Shown here piece by piece: positions 31,878-39,613 of a stretch of DNA of 64,000 nt. The stretch lies in contig JAKGSH010000010.1 of assembly GCA_021568835.1 (NCBI GenBank), forward strand, positions 1,674,001 to 1,738,000, read 5' to 3'. The DNA is from Streptomyces sp. Tue 6430 (GTDB taxonomy: Bacteria > Actinomycetota > Actinomycetes > Streptomycetales > Streptomycetaceae). Under the pieces are notes generated by a model that was not told where the DNA came from, made no database searches, and worked only from the letters and a program-made list of their open reading frames with translations. The translations under genes were made by a program, and so were the position numbers. Each line of letters opens with the position of its first letter. Positions within the stretch are counted from its first letter, which is position 1.

Positions 31878-33260
31878 TCAGGCGCCGATCAGGCGGGCGG
31901 CCAGGTAGCCCTCGATCTGGTCGAGGGACACCCGCTCCTGCTTCATCGAGTCGCGCTCGCGCACGGTCACCGCGTTGTCCTCGAGCGTGTCGAAGTCGAC
32001 GGTGACGCAGTACGGCGTACCGATCTCGTCCTGACGGCGGTAGCGGCGGCCGATCGCGCCGGCGTCGTCGAAGTCGATGTTCCAGTTCTGCCGCAGCGCC
32101 TGGGCGAGGCCCTTGGCCTTGGGCGACAGCTCCGGGTTGCGCGACAGCGGCAGCACGGCGACCTTCACCGGGGCGAGGCGGTGGTCGAGGCGCAGCACCG
32201 TGCGCTTCTCCAGCTTGCCCTTGGCGTTGGGCGCCTCGTCCTCGACGTAGGCGTCGAGCAGGAACGCCAGCATCGCGCGGCCGACACCGGCCGCGGGCTC
32301 GATGACGTACGGCGTCCAGCGCTCGCCGGCCTCCTGGTCGAAGTAGGAGAGGTCCTGGCCGGAGGCCTTGGCGTGGGCGCCGAGGTCGTAGTCGGTGCGG
32401 TTGGCGACGCCCTCCAGCTCGCCCCACTCGTTGCCGCCGAACTGGAAGCGGTACTCGATGTCGGCGGTGCGCTTGGAGTAGTGGGAGAGCTTCTCCTTCG
32501 GGTGCTCATACCACCGCATGTTCTCTTCGCGCAGGCCGAGACCGGTGTACCAGTTCCAGCGCTGCTCCATCCAGTACTCCTGCCACTGCTCGTCCTCGCC
32601 CGGCTTGACGAAGAACTCCATCTCCATCTGCTCGAACTCGCGCGTGCGGAAGATGAAGTTGCCGGGCGTGATCTCGTTGCGGAAGGACTTGCCCATCTGG
32701 GCGATTCCGAACGGCGGCTTGCGGCGCGAAGTGGTCTGCACCTGGGCGAAGTTGGTGAAGATGCCCTGGGCGGTCTCGGGACGCAGGTAGGCGATGGAGC
32801 CGGTGTCCTGGGTGGGGCCGAGGTGGGTGGAGAGCAGACCCGAGAACTGCTTGGGCTCGGTGAACTGGCCCTTGTTGCCGCAGTTCGGGCAGTTCACGTC
32901 CGCCAGGCCGTTCTCCGGCAGGCGCTTGTGCTTGGCCTCGTAGGCCTCCTCCAGGTGGTCCGCGCGGAACCGCTTGTGGCAGGAGGTGCACTCGGTGAGC
33001 GGGTCGGAGAAGGTGGCGACGTGACCGGAGGCGACCCAGACCTCGGGGGCCAGGATGACGGACGAGTCGATGCCGACCACGTCCTCGCGCGACGTCACCA
33101 TGTAGCGCCACCACTGGCGCTTCAGGTTCTCCTTGAGCTCGACACCCAGCGGTCCGTAGTCCCAGGCGGCGCGCTGGCCACCGTAGATCTCACTACAGGG
33201 GAATACGAAGCCACGGCGCTTGCTCAGGCTGACGATGGTGTCGATCTTGTCGGCGGCCAC
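31878..33260 (-). CDS. glyS: Glycyl-tRNA synthetase, single-chain type
   Basis: 460 aa. Charges tRNA-Gly; a class II synthetase of the dimeric archaeal/eukaryote-like type. Seen: IVSLSKRRGFVFPCSEIYGG at the N-terminus, WDYGPLGVELKENL, a zinc-binding insertion with CTSCHKRF and CPNCGNKGQ, motif 2 (FRNEITPGNFIFRTREFEQMEMEFF), motif 3 (GVGRAMLAFL) and the C-terminal anticodon-binding domain (VAVLPLSRNPELSPKAKGLA). All core residues appear intact. It is divergent from the zinc uptake operon, which is notable because the enzyme carries zinc-binding cysteines. Confidence 0.95.
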   Translation of the reverse strand: MAADKIDTIVSLSKRRGFVFPCSEIYGGQRAAWDYGPLGVELKENLKRQWWRYMVTSREDVVGIDSSVILAPEVWVASGHVATFSDPLTECTSCHKRFRADHLEEAYEAKHKRLPENGLADVNCPNCGNKGQFTEPKQFSGLLSTHLGPTQDTGSIAYLRPETAQGIFTNFAQVQTTSRRKPPFGIAQMGKSFRNEITPGNFIFRTREFEQMEMEFFVKPGEDEQWQEYWMEQRWNWYTGLGLREENMRWYEHPKEKLSHYSKRTADIEYRFQFGGNEWGELEGVANRTDYDLGAHAKASGQDLSYFDQEAGERWTPYVIEPAAGVGRAMLAFLLDAYVEDEAPNAKGKLEKRTVLRLDHRLAPVKVAVLPLSRNPELSPKAKGLAQALRQNWNIDFDDAGAIGRRYRRQDEIGTPYCVTVDFDTLEDNAVTVRERDSMKQERVSLDQIEGYLAARLIGA

Positions 33261-33442
33261 GGTGCTCTCTTCATAACGACGACGGGCGACGAAGCGAGAT
33301 GCTTCCAGCGAATTGACTCAGGGTACCGGCGGGGGCTCCCCCTCGACCAAATCGGTACCCGTCCAAGGCTTCACGGAGGGCGGCGGGCTCGCCGGGGGAA
33401 TCTCCGCCGGGCCTTCGCTCCAGCCGTCACCCACGACTTTGT

Positions 33443-33479
33443 TGACAACGGTTTCCATATTTGTTGAAAATGACTGTCA
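33443..33479 (+). promoter_or_regulatory. Two tandem Zur-box-like operators
   Basis: TGACAACGGTTTCCA (33443-33457) and TGAAAATGACTGTCA (33465-33479) each form an imperfect 7-1-7 palindrome of the Fur/Zur type. Their starts are 22 bp apart, two helical turns. The second overlaps the znuA start. They lie ahead of znuACB-zur, so zinc-dependent repression by the downstream Zur is likely. Confidence 0.6.
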
Positions 33480-34459
33480 TGAACGTACGACGACACCACA
33501 TATCCGGGATGGCCCTCGCTGCCGTCACCGCCCTCGGCCTCGGCACCCTCTCCGCCTGCTCGACCGACAGCGCGGCCGCCGGCGGCACGGAGAAGTTCGA
33601 TGTCGTCGCGTCGTTCTACCCGATGGCCTTCCTCGCCGAGCGGATCGGCGGCGACCACGTGAACGTCACCAGTCTGACCGAGCCCGGCCAGGAACCGCAC
33701 GATCTGGAGATCAGCGCGCAGCAGCGCGCCCAGCTGGAGAAGGCCGACGCGGCCCTCTTCCTCAAGAGCCTCCAGCCCTCGGTCGACGAGGCCGTCACCC
33801 AGTCCGGCGCCGGGACGAAGATCGACGCCACCACCCTCACCACGCTGGAGGAGCACGGCGACGAGGTCGGCGGCCACGCCGACGAGCACGAGGACGAGCA
33901 CGCCGCCGAGGACGGGCACGGGCACGAGGAGACCGGCGGCAAGGACCCCCACGTCTGGCTCGACCCGGTGAAGTACGCCGAGGTCGCCGGGGGCGTCGGC
34001 AAGGCCTTCGCGAAGGCCGACCCGGACCACGCGGCCGACTACCGGAAGAACACCGCCGACCTGGTCGCCGAGCTCGGCGCGCTGGACACCGAGTTCAAGA
34101 ACGGCCTGGCCGCCACGAAGACCAAGGTCTTCATCACCACGCACGCCGCCTTCGGCTACCTCGCCGAGCGCTACGGCCTGACCGAGGAGGCCATCAGCGG
34201 CCTCGACCCCGAGTCGGAGCCCAGCGCGGCGCGCGTCAAGGAACTTGAGAAGATGGCCAAGGCCGACGGCGTCACCACCGTGTTCTACGAGACGCTCGTC
34301 AGCGACAAGACCGCCACGACCGTCGCCAAGGACGCGAACCTCAAGACCGACGTCCTCGACCCGATCGAGGGCATCACCGAGAAGTCCCGCGGTACCGACT
34401 ACTTCGCGGTCCAGAGGGCGAACCTCAAGGCCCTGCAGACGGCCCTGGGAACCGCATGA
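33479..34459 (+). CDS. znuA: Zinc ABC transporter substrate-binding lipoprotein
   Basis: 326 aa from ATG 33479; ATG 33470 would add three residues. The signal peptide ends in a lipobox (LGTLSACS, Cys about 27). It is a cluster A-I metal-binding protein: FYPMAFLAERIGGDHV, a metal-site EPHDLE, a His/Asp/Glu-rich loop of about 30 residues (about 120-155, zinc capture), DPHVWLDPV, TTHAAFGYLAERY and SEPSAARVKEL. It binds Zn2+ outside the membrane and delivers it to ZnuB. The stop overlaps znuC by four bases. Zur boxes lie just upstream. Confidence 0.92.
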   Translation: MNVRRHHISGMALAAVTALGLGTLSACSTDSAAAGGTEKFDVVASFYPMAFLAERIGGDHVNVTSLTEPGQEPHDLEISAQQRAQLEKADAALFLKSLQPSVDEAVTQSGAGTKIDATTLTTLEEHGDEVGGHADEHEDEHAAEDGHGHEETGGKDPHVWLDPVKYAEVAGGVGKAFAKADPDHAADYRKNTADLVAELGALDTEFKNGLAATKTKVFITTHAAFGYLAERYGLTEEAISGLDPESEPSAARVKELEKMAKADGVTTVFYETLVSDKTATTVAKDANLKTDVLDPIEGITEKSRGTDYFAVQRANLKALQTALGTA

Positions 34460-35253
34460 GCTCCACGGAGGGCGTGATGGACACCAAGAGCGAGCCCGTC
34501 ATATCGCTGCGCGGTGTCCGCGCCGAACTGGGCTCGCGCCCGGTCCTGCGCGGCATCGACCTCACCGTGCACCGCGGTGAGGTCGTCGCCCTGCTCGGTG
34601 CCAACGGCTCCGGCAAGTCGACCGCCGTGCGCAGCGTCATCGGCCAGGTGCCGCTCAGCGCCGGGCGCATCGAGCTGTTCGGCACCGACCGGCGGCGGTT
34701 CCGGGACTGGCCGCGCCTCGGCTACGTACCGCAGCGCACCACGGCCGCGGGCGGCGTCCCGGCGACCGTCACCGAGGTCGTCTCCTCCGGGCGGCTGTCC
34801 CGGGCCCGCTTCGGGATCCTGCGCAGGGCCGACCACGAGGCCGTGCACCGCGCGCTGGAGCTCGTCGGCATGGCCGACCGCGCCAAGGACTCCGTCGACG
34901 CGCTCTCCGGCGGCCAGCACCAGCGGGTGCTGATCGCCCGCGCGCTCGCCGCCGAACCCGAGCTGCTGATCATGGACGAGCCGATGGCGGGCGTCGACCT
35001 GGCCAGCCAGGAGATCCTGGCCGAGACCCTGCGCGAGCAGGTCGCCCAGGGCGCCACCGTCCTGCTCGTCCTGCACGAACTGGGCCCCCTGGAGCCCCTC
35101 ATCGACCGGGCCGTCGTCCTGCGCGACGGCTGCGTCACGCACGACGGGCCGCCGCCCCGGGCGCTCGGCCAGCACGCGCTGCCCGGCCACGACCACGTAC
35201 ACCCGCACGCTCCGGCGGGCGCCGAACCGATCCGCACGGGACTGCTGAGCTGA
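34456..35253 (+). CDS. znuC: Zinc ABC transporter ATP-binding protein
   Basis: 265 aa. ATG 34456 overlaps the znuA stop. An internal ATG at 34477 (MDTKSE) is an alternative start. Walker A GANGSGKST, Q-loop YVPQR, signature LSGGQHQR, Walker B LLIMDEP and the H-loop (LVLHE) are all present. A His-rich C-terminal tail (HDHVHPHAP) is common in zinc transporters. It powers zinc import with ZnuA and ZnuB. The end abuts znuB (TGATG). Confidence 0.93.
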   Translation: MSSTEGVMDTKSEPVISLRGVRAELGSRPVLRGIDLTVHRGEVVALLGANGSGKSTAVRSVIGQVPLSAGRIELFGTDRRRFRDWPRLGYVPQRTTAAGGVPATVTEVVSSGRLSRARFGILRRADHEAVHRALELVGMADRAKDSVDALSGGQHQRVLIARALAAEPELLIMDEPMAGVDLASQEILAETLREQVAQGATVLLVLHELGPLEPLIDRAVVLRDGCVTHDGPPPRALGQHALPGHDHVHPHAPAGAEPIRTGLLS

Positions 35254-36155
35254 TGGACCTCCTCGACTACGCCTTCATGCAGCGGGCGCTGCTCGCCGCC
35301 GTCCTGGTCGGCATCACCGCCCCCGCCGTCGGCATCTACCTCGTCCAGCGCCGCCAGGCCCTCATGGGCGACGGCATCGGCCACGTCGCGATGACCGGCG
35401 TCGGCCTCGGCTTCCTGCTGTCGTGGTCCCCGGTCTGGATGGCCACCGCCGTCTCCGTCCTCGGCGCGGTCCTCATGGAGCTGATCCGCTGGTACGGCAG
35501 GACCCGCGGCGACATCGCCCTCGCCATGCTCTTCTACGGCGGCATGGCCGGCGGCGTGATGTTCATCAACCTCGCGCCGACCGGCTCCAACGCCAACCTG
35601 ACGTCGTACCTGTTCGGCTCGCTGTCGACGGTGTCGGAGTCGGACGTGACCGCGATCTGCGTCCTCGCGGCCTTCGTGGTCCTCGTCACCGTCGGCCTGC
35701 GTCGGCAGCTGTTCGCGGTCAGCCAGGACGAGGAGTTCGCGCGGGTCACCGGGCTGCCGGTGCGCGCCCTGAACCTGCTGACGGCCGTCACCGCCGCGGT
35801 CACCGTCACCGTCGCCATGCGGGTCGTCGGCCTGCTGCTGGTCTCGGCGCTGATGGTGGTGCCGGTGGCGGCGGCCCAGCAGCTCAGCCGCAGTTTCGCG
35901 GCGACCTTCGCGATCGCCGTCGCGATCGGCGTCAGCGTGACGATCGGCGGCACGGTCACCTCGTACTACCAGGACGTCCCGCCCGGCGCGACGATCGTGC
36001 TGCTGACCATCGGCGCGTTCCTGGTGCTGACCGCCCTGGCCGCCCCGCTGGCCCGGCGCCGCGCCCGCGCCGCGGCCGCCGCGCAACCCGCCGGGGACCC
36101 GGCGGAGTGCGCGATTCCGGCCAGCCGCGCGGGCGGCGACGGAGCCGGCGTCTGA
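35253..36155 (+). CDS. znuB: Zinc ABC transporter permease
   Basis: 300 aa with about eight or nine hydrophobic segments of the ABC-3 metal permease family. Conserved parts include the segment QRRQALMGDGIGHVAMTGVGLGF and the ABC-contacting region QDEEFARVTGLPVRALNLL. The last 30 residues are hydrophilic and Ala-rich, probably cytoplasmic. Translationally coupled to znuC. zur follows about 60 bp later. Confidence 0.92.
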   Translation: MDLLDYAFMQRALLAAVLVGITAPAVGIYLVQRRQALMGDGIGHVAMTGVGLGFLLSWSPVWMATAVSVLGAVLMELIRWYGRTRGDIALAMLFYGGMAGGVMFINLAPTGSNANLTSYLFGSLSTVSESDVTAICVLAAFVVLVTVGLRRQLFAVSQDEEFARVTGLPVRALNLLTAVTAAVTVTVAMRVVGLLLVSALMVVPVAAAQQLSRSFAATFAIAVAIGVSVTIGGTVTSYYQDVPPGATIVLLTIGAFLVLTALAAPLARRRARAAAAAQPAGDPAECAIPASRAGGDGAGV

Positions 36156-36214
36156 CCGCGCACAGTCCGGACTGGCACAATGGCCCGGCACAGCGCAGAC
36201 GTGAGGAGGCAACG

Positions 36215-36625
36215 GTGACGACCGCTGGATCGCCCGTGAAGGGCCGAGCCACCCGGCAGCGCGCCGCCGTGGCGGCGGCGCTCGACGAGGTCGACGAGTT
36301 CCGCAGCGCTCAGGAACTCCACGACATGCTCAAGCACAAGGGCGACTCCGTCGGGCTGACCACGGTCTACCGCACCCTGCAGACCCTCGCCGACGCCGGT
36401 GAGGTCGACGTGCTGCGCACCTCCGACGGCGAGTCCGTCTACCGCCGCTGCTCCAGCGGCGAGCACCACCACCACCTCGTCTGCCGCGCCTGCGGCAAGG
36501 CGGTCGAGGTCGAGGGACCCGCGGTCGAGAAGTGGGCGGAGGCCATCGCCGCGGAACACGGGTTCGTGAACGTGGCCCACACGGTGGAGATCTTCGGCAC
36601 CTGCGCGGAGTGCGCCGCAGGGTGA
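36215..36625 (+). CDS. zur: Zinc uptake regulator, Fur family
   Basis: 136 aa from GTG 36215, with GAGGAGG nine bases upstream. The N-terminal winged helix (RATRQRAAVAAALDEV ... SVGLTTVYRTLQTLADAGEVD) is followed by the regulatory/dimerisation domain with HHHHLVCRACG and a second CAEC pair near the C-terminus, which together form the structural zinc site. Zn-loaded Zur represses high-affinity uptake. The position directly after znuACB and behind Zur-like boxes supports Zur rather than Fur or PerR. Confidence 0.93.
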   Translation: MTTAGSPVKGRATRQRAAVAAALDEVDEFRSAQELHDMLKHKGDSVGLTTVYRTLQTLADAGEVDVLRTSDGESVYRRCSSGEHHHHLVCRACGKAVEVEGPAVEKWAEAIAAEHGFVNVAHTVEIFGTCAECAAG

Positions 36626-36656
36626 GCGGGATCTACGTGCGGGTGGGTCACGGGAC

Positions 36657-36727
36657 CGCCCGGGGGCTTCGCCCCGGACCCCCTTCTCGGCCTGAACGGC
36701 CTCGTCCTCAAACGCCGGACGGGCCGG
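36657..36727. repeat. Dispersed Streptomyces intergenic repeat with terminator-like hairpin
   Basis: A hairpin ccgggg-gcttcg-ccccgg (36660-36677) is followed by cctcaaacgccggacgggcc (36706-36725). I recognise this combination as a sequence family common between genes in Streptomyces genomes. It lies between convergent zur and uppS and may act as a terminator. Confidence 0.6.
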
Positions 36728-37561
36728 TCACTCCTGCCGGCCCTCCATCGCCAGGAGCTCCTCGTTCGGGATCGCGCCGCCGAAGCGGCGGTCCCGGGAG
36801 GCGAACTCCAGGCAGGCCCGCCACAGGTCGCGGCGGTCGAAGTCCGGCCACAGGACGTCCTGGAAGACCATCTCCGCGTAGGCGCTCTGCCACAGCAGGT
36901 AGTTGGACGTGCGCTGCTCGCCGCTCGGGCGCAGGAACAGGTCCACGTCCGGCATGTCCGGGTAGTACATGTACTTCTGCAGGGTCTTCTCGTTGACCTT
37001 CGACGGGTCGAGACGGCCCGCCCGCACGTCCTCCGCGAGGGCCTGCGCCGCGTCGGCGATCTCCGCGCGCCCGCCGTAGTTCATGCAGAAGTACAGCGTG
37101 AGGCGGTCGTTGTCCTTGGTCTGCTCCTGCGCGATCTGGAGCTCCTTGGCGACCGACTTCCACAGCTTGGGCATCCGGCCCACCCAGCGCACCCGGATGC
37201 CCAGCGCGTCGAGCTGGTCGCGGGACTTGCGGATGAAGTCGCGGTTGAAGTTCATCAGGAAGCGCACCTCGTCGGGCGAGCGCTTCCAGTTCTCCGTGGA
37301 GAAGGCGTACAGGGAGATGTTGCGCACACCGATCTCGACGCCGCCCTGGAGGACGTCCAGCACCCGCTCGGCGCCCACCTTGTGGCCCTCGGTACGGGGC
37401 AGGCCGCGCTCCTTCGCCCAGCGGCCGTTGCCGTCCATGACGATCGCCACGTGCTCGGGGACCAGCTCGCCGGGGAGCTTCGGCGCGCGGGCGCCGGACG
37501 GGTGCGGCTCCGGCGCCTTGTACTCCCGACGCTGCCGCCCCAGGAACCCGCGTACGACCAT
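36728..37561 (-). CDS. uppS: Isoprenyl transferase (cis-prenyltransferase, undecaprenyl diphosphate synthase type)
   Basis: 277 aa from ATG 37561. Adds isopentenyl units in cis to make the polyprenyl diphosphate carrier for cell wall synthesis. Family signatures: HVAIVMDGNGRWAKERGLPRTEGHKVGAE (catalytic Asp and diphosphate-binding Arg), NISLYAFSTENWKRSPDEV, LYFCMNYGGRAEI and DLFLRPSGEQRTSNYLLWQSAYAE. A 30-residue basic N-terminal extension is normal in Streptomyces. It is encoded downstream of recO on the same strand, with a 50-bp gap made of short cttct/ctgctt repeats. Confidence 0.94.
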   Translation of the reverse strand: MVVRGFLGRQRREYKAPEPHPSGARAPKLPGELVPEHVAIVMDGNGRWAKERGLPRTEGHKVGAERVLDVLQGGVEIGVRNISLYAFSTENWKRSPDEVRFLMNFNRDFIRKSRDQLDALGIRVRWVGRMPKLWKSVAKELQIAQEQTKDNDRLTLYFCMNYGGRAEIADAAQALAEDVRAGRLDPSKVNEKTLQKYMYYPDMPDVDLFLRPSGEQRTSNYLLWQSAYAEMVFQDVLWPDFDRRDLWRACLEFASRDRRFGGAIPNEELLAMEGRQE

Positions 37562-37614
37562 GTGCTTCTCGTCTCCTCTTGCGTTTCTGCTTCTCTGCTT
37601 GTCTGCTTGCTTCT

Positions 37615-38361
37615 CTACTTCTCGACGTAGCGCAGGGAGCGCAGACCGCGCTCCAGGTGCCAGTGCAGGTACGCGGACACCAGCCCGCTGCCCTCCCGGA
37701 CGTACCGGGCCTCGCACGCGTCCGCGGTCTCCCAGTCCCCCGTGAGCAGCGCCGCCAGCAGCGCCAGGGCCTGCGGCGAGGGTACGACGCTGCCGGGCAC
37801 CCGGCAGTCGACGCAGACGGAGCCGCCGGAGGCGACGGAGAAGAACCGGTTGGGGCCGGGCATCCCGCACTTCGCGCAGTCGCCGAAGCTGGGAGCGTAG
37901 CCGTTGACGGCGAGGGAGCGCAGCAGGAAGGCGTCCAGGACGAGGTGCGGGGCGTGCTCGCCGCGGGCGAGGGTGCGCAGGGCTCCGACGAGCAGCAGGT
38001 ACTGCTGCACGGCCGGTTCGCCCTCGTGGTCGGTGAACCGCTCGGCGGTCTCCAGCATGGCCGTGCCGGCGGTGTAGCGGGCGTAGTCGGTGACGATGCC
38101 GCCGCCGTACGGCGCGATGGTCTCGCTCTGCGTGCAGAGCGGCAGCCCGCGCCCGATCAGCTCGCTGCCCCGCGCGAAGAACTGCACGTCCACGTGCGAG
38201 AACGGCTCCAGCCGGGCCCCGAACTTGGACTTGGTCCGCCGCACCCCACGGGCGACGGCCCGCACCCGGCCGTGGCCGCGGGTGAGCAGGGTGATGATTC
38301 TGTCCGCCTCGCCGAGCTTCTGGGTGCGCAGCACGATGCCGTCGTCCCTGAAGAGACTCAT
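37615..38361 (-). CDS. recO: DNA repair protein RecO
   Basis: 248 aa. Helps load RecA at gaps in the RecFOR pathway. The N-terminal OB fold starts MSLFRDDGIVLRTQKLGEAD, then VRRTKSKFGARLEPFSHV. A C-terminal helical domain carries the four-cysteine zinc site CAKCGMPG ... CVDCR. The ATG at 38361 lacks a strong ribosome binding site. A duplicated copy of the first 20 or so codons lies 148 bp upstream (38441-38509) with a better GGGGGC signal, so the native start region may have been altered by that duplication. Confidence 0.92.
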   Translation of the reverse strand: MSLFRDDGIVLRTQKLGEADRIITLLTRGHGRVRAVARGVRRTKSKFGARLEPFSHVDVQFFARGSELIGRGLPLCTQSETIAPYGGGIVTDYARYTAGTAMLETAERFTDHEGEPAVQQYLLLVGALRTLARGEHAPHLVLDAFLLRSLAVNGYAPSFGDCAKCGMPGPNRFFSVASGGSVCVDCRVPGSVVPSPQALALLAALLTGDWETADACEARYVREGSGLVSAYLHWHLERGLRSLRYVEK

Positions 38362-38440
38362 CGCGCATCACCCCGGGACGGCCGGGGTGTGGCCCGCGGC
38401 GCAGCCGCTGTCGGGCGCCGTGTCCCCCACGGGACCGCAG

Positions 38441-38509
38441 CATGATCCGGTCCGCCTCGCCCAGCTTCTGGGTGCGCAGCACGATGCCGTCGTCGCGGAA
38501 CAGACTCAT
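38441..38509 (-). pseudogene. Duplicated 5' fragment of recO
   Basis: About 69 bp nearly identical to the recO start (38293-38361), with only a few mismatches. It begins with ATG 38509 and encodes MSLFRDDGIVLRTQKLGEAD before diverging. The offset of 148 bp puts it out of frame with recO, so it cannot simply extend the protein. If translated it runs far through the next genes in a wrong frame. It is a local partial duplication, or possibly an assembly artefact. Confidence 0.75.
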
Positions 38510-38659
38510 GCCCCCATTCTCGCCCACCCGGCGGGAGCGGTGTGCCGCCGGCGACCTCCCGGCTCCCGCAACCGTGCGGCGGGAGGGAGCGTCCGTGACG
38601 GAAGGGGCCCCGGAGACCACCGGGGTTCCCCACCCAGTCACCGACGGACGGAGAGAACG

Positions 38660-39550
38660 ATCTTAAGCTCGACGAACCGCCGCACCCTGCTCACCACCGC
38701 GGGCGCCCTCACCGCGGCCTCCCTGCTGGGCGCCGGCCCGGCGCGGGCCGCCGACGGCACCGGCGGGGTCACCGCCCGCCTGCGCGCCCTGGAGGAGGCG
38801 CACGGCGCCCGCCTCGGCGTCTTCGCGCACAACGTGCGCACCAGGCGTACCGTGCGCCACCGCGCGGGCGAACGCTTCCCGGTCTGCTCCCTCTTCAAGG
38901 TCCTCGCGGTCGCCGCCGTGCTGCGCGACCTGGACCGGGACGGCGAGGTCCTGGCCCGTCGCATCCACTTCACCGGCGACGACGTGGTGGAGAACTCGCC
39001 CGTCACCAAGGACCACGTGGCCGACGGCATGACCGTGGCCGAACTGTGCGACGCGGCGATCCGGCGCAGCGACAACACGGCCGCCAACCTGCTGATGCGC
39101 GAGCTGGGAGGCCCGGCCGCCGTCACCCGCTTCGCCCGGTCGATCGGGGACCGGGTCACCCGGCTCGACCGGTGGGAGCCGGAGCTGAACTCGGCCGAGC
39201 CGTGGCGGGTGACGGACACCACGACCCCGTACGCGATCGGCCGCTCCTACGCCCGGCTGGTGCTGGGCGACGCGCTGGCGACCGGCGACCGGCGGCGGCT
39301 GACGGACTGGATGCTCGCCAACCGCACCAGCGACAACCGCTTCCGGGCCGGCCTGCCGCCCACCTGGACGCTCGCGGACAAGACCGGTGGCGGCTGGTAC
39401 GGCGCCAACAACGACGCCGGGATCGCCTGGACGCCCGACGGCGCGCCCGTCGTGCTGGTCGTGCAGGTCACGATGCCGGACCGGGAGGCCGCCTACGACC
39501 ACGACCTGATCGTCGAGACGACGAGGCTGCTGGCGGCGACGCTCGGCTGA
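38660..39550 (+). CDS. Class A beta-lactamase, Tat-exported; start codon uncertain
   Basis: About 296 aa. A Tat signal (NRRTLLTTAGALTAASLL, ending ARAADG) precedes a serine beta-lactamase domain with all class A motifs: CSLFK (Ser and Lys of SxxK), SDN in RRSDNTAANLL, EPELN (omega-loop Glu) and KTG in LADKTGGGWYG. It hydrolyses beta-lactams outside the cell. No ATG, GTG or TTG fits in frame near the signal peptide. The best placed codon is ATC at 38660, after GGAGAG at 4 bp. Codon 2 would be TTA, a bldA-dependent codon in Streptomyces. A sequence error at the start is an alternative. Confidence 0.85.
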   Translation: MLSSTNRRTLLTTAGALTAASLLGAGPARAADGTGGVTARLRALEEAHGARLGVFAHNVRTRRTVRHRAGERFPVCSLFKVLAVAAVLRDLDRDGEVLARRIHFTGDDVVENSPVTKDHVADGMTVAELCDAAIRRSDNTAANLLMRELGGPAAVTRFARSIGDRVTRLDRWEPELNSAEPWRVTDTTTPYAIGRSYARLVLGDALATGDRRRLTDWMLANRTSDNRFRAGLPPTWTLADKTGGGWYGANNDAGIAWTPDGAPVVLVVQVTMPDREAAYDHDLIVETTRLLAATLG

Positions 39551-39613
39551 GACACCGGTCCTGACACCGGTCCTGACACCGGCGCCGTCCCGGGGGCGGG
39601 CCCGGACGGCGCG

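Noticed and set aside
38510..38659. A GTG at about 38597 as start of the beta-lactamase
   Set aside because: That GTG reads into a stop just before the Tat signal in another frame. In-frame starts further upstream would add a long non-signal leader before the twin-arginine motif.
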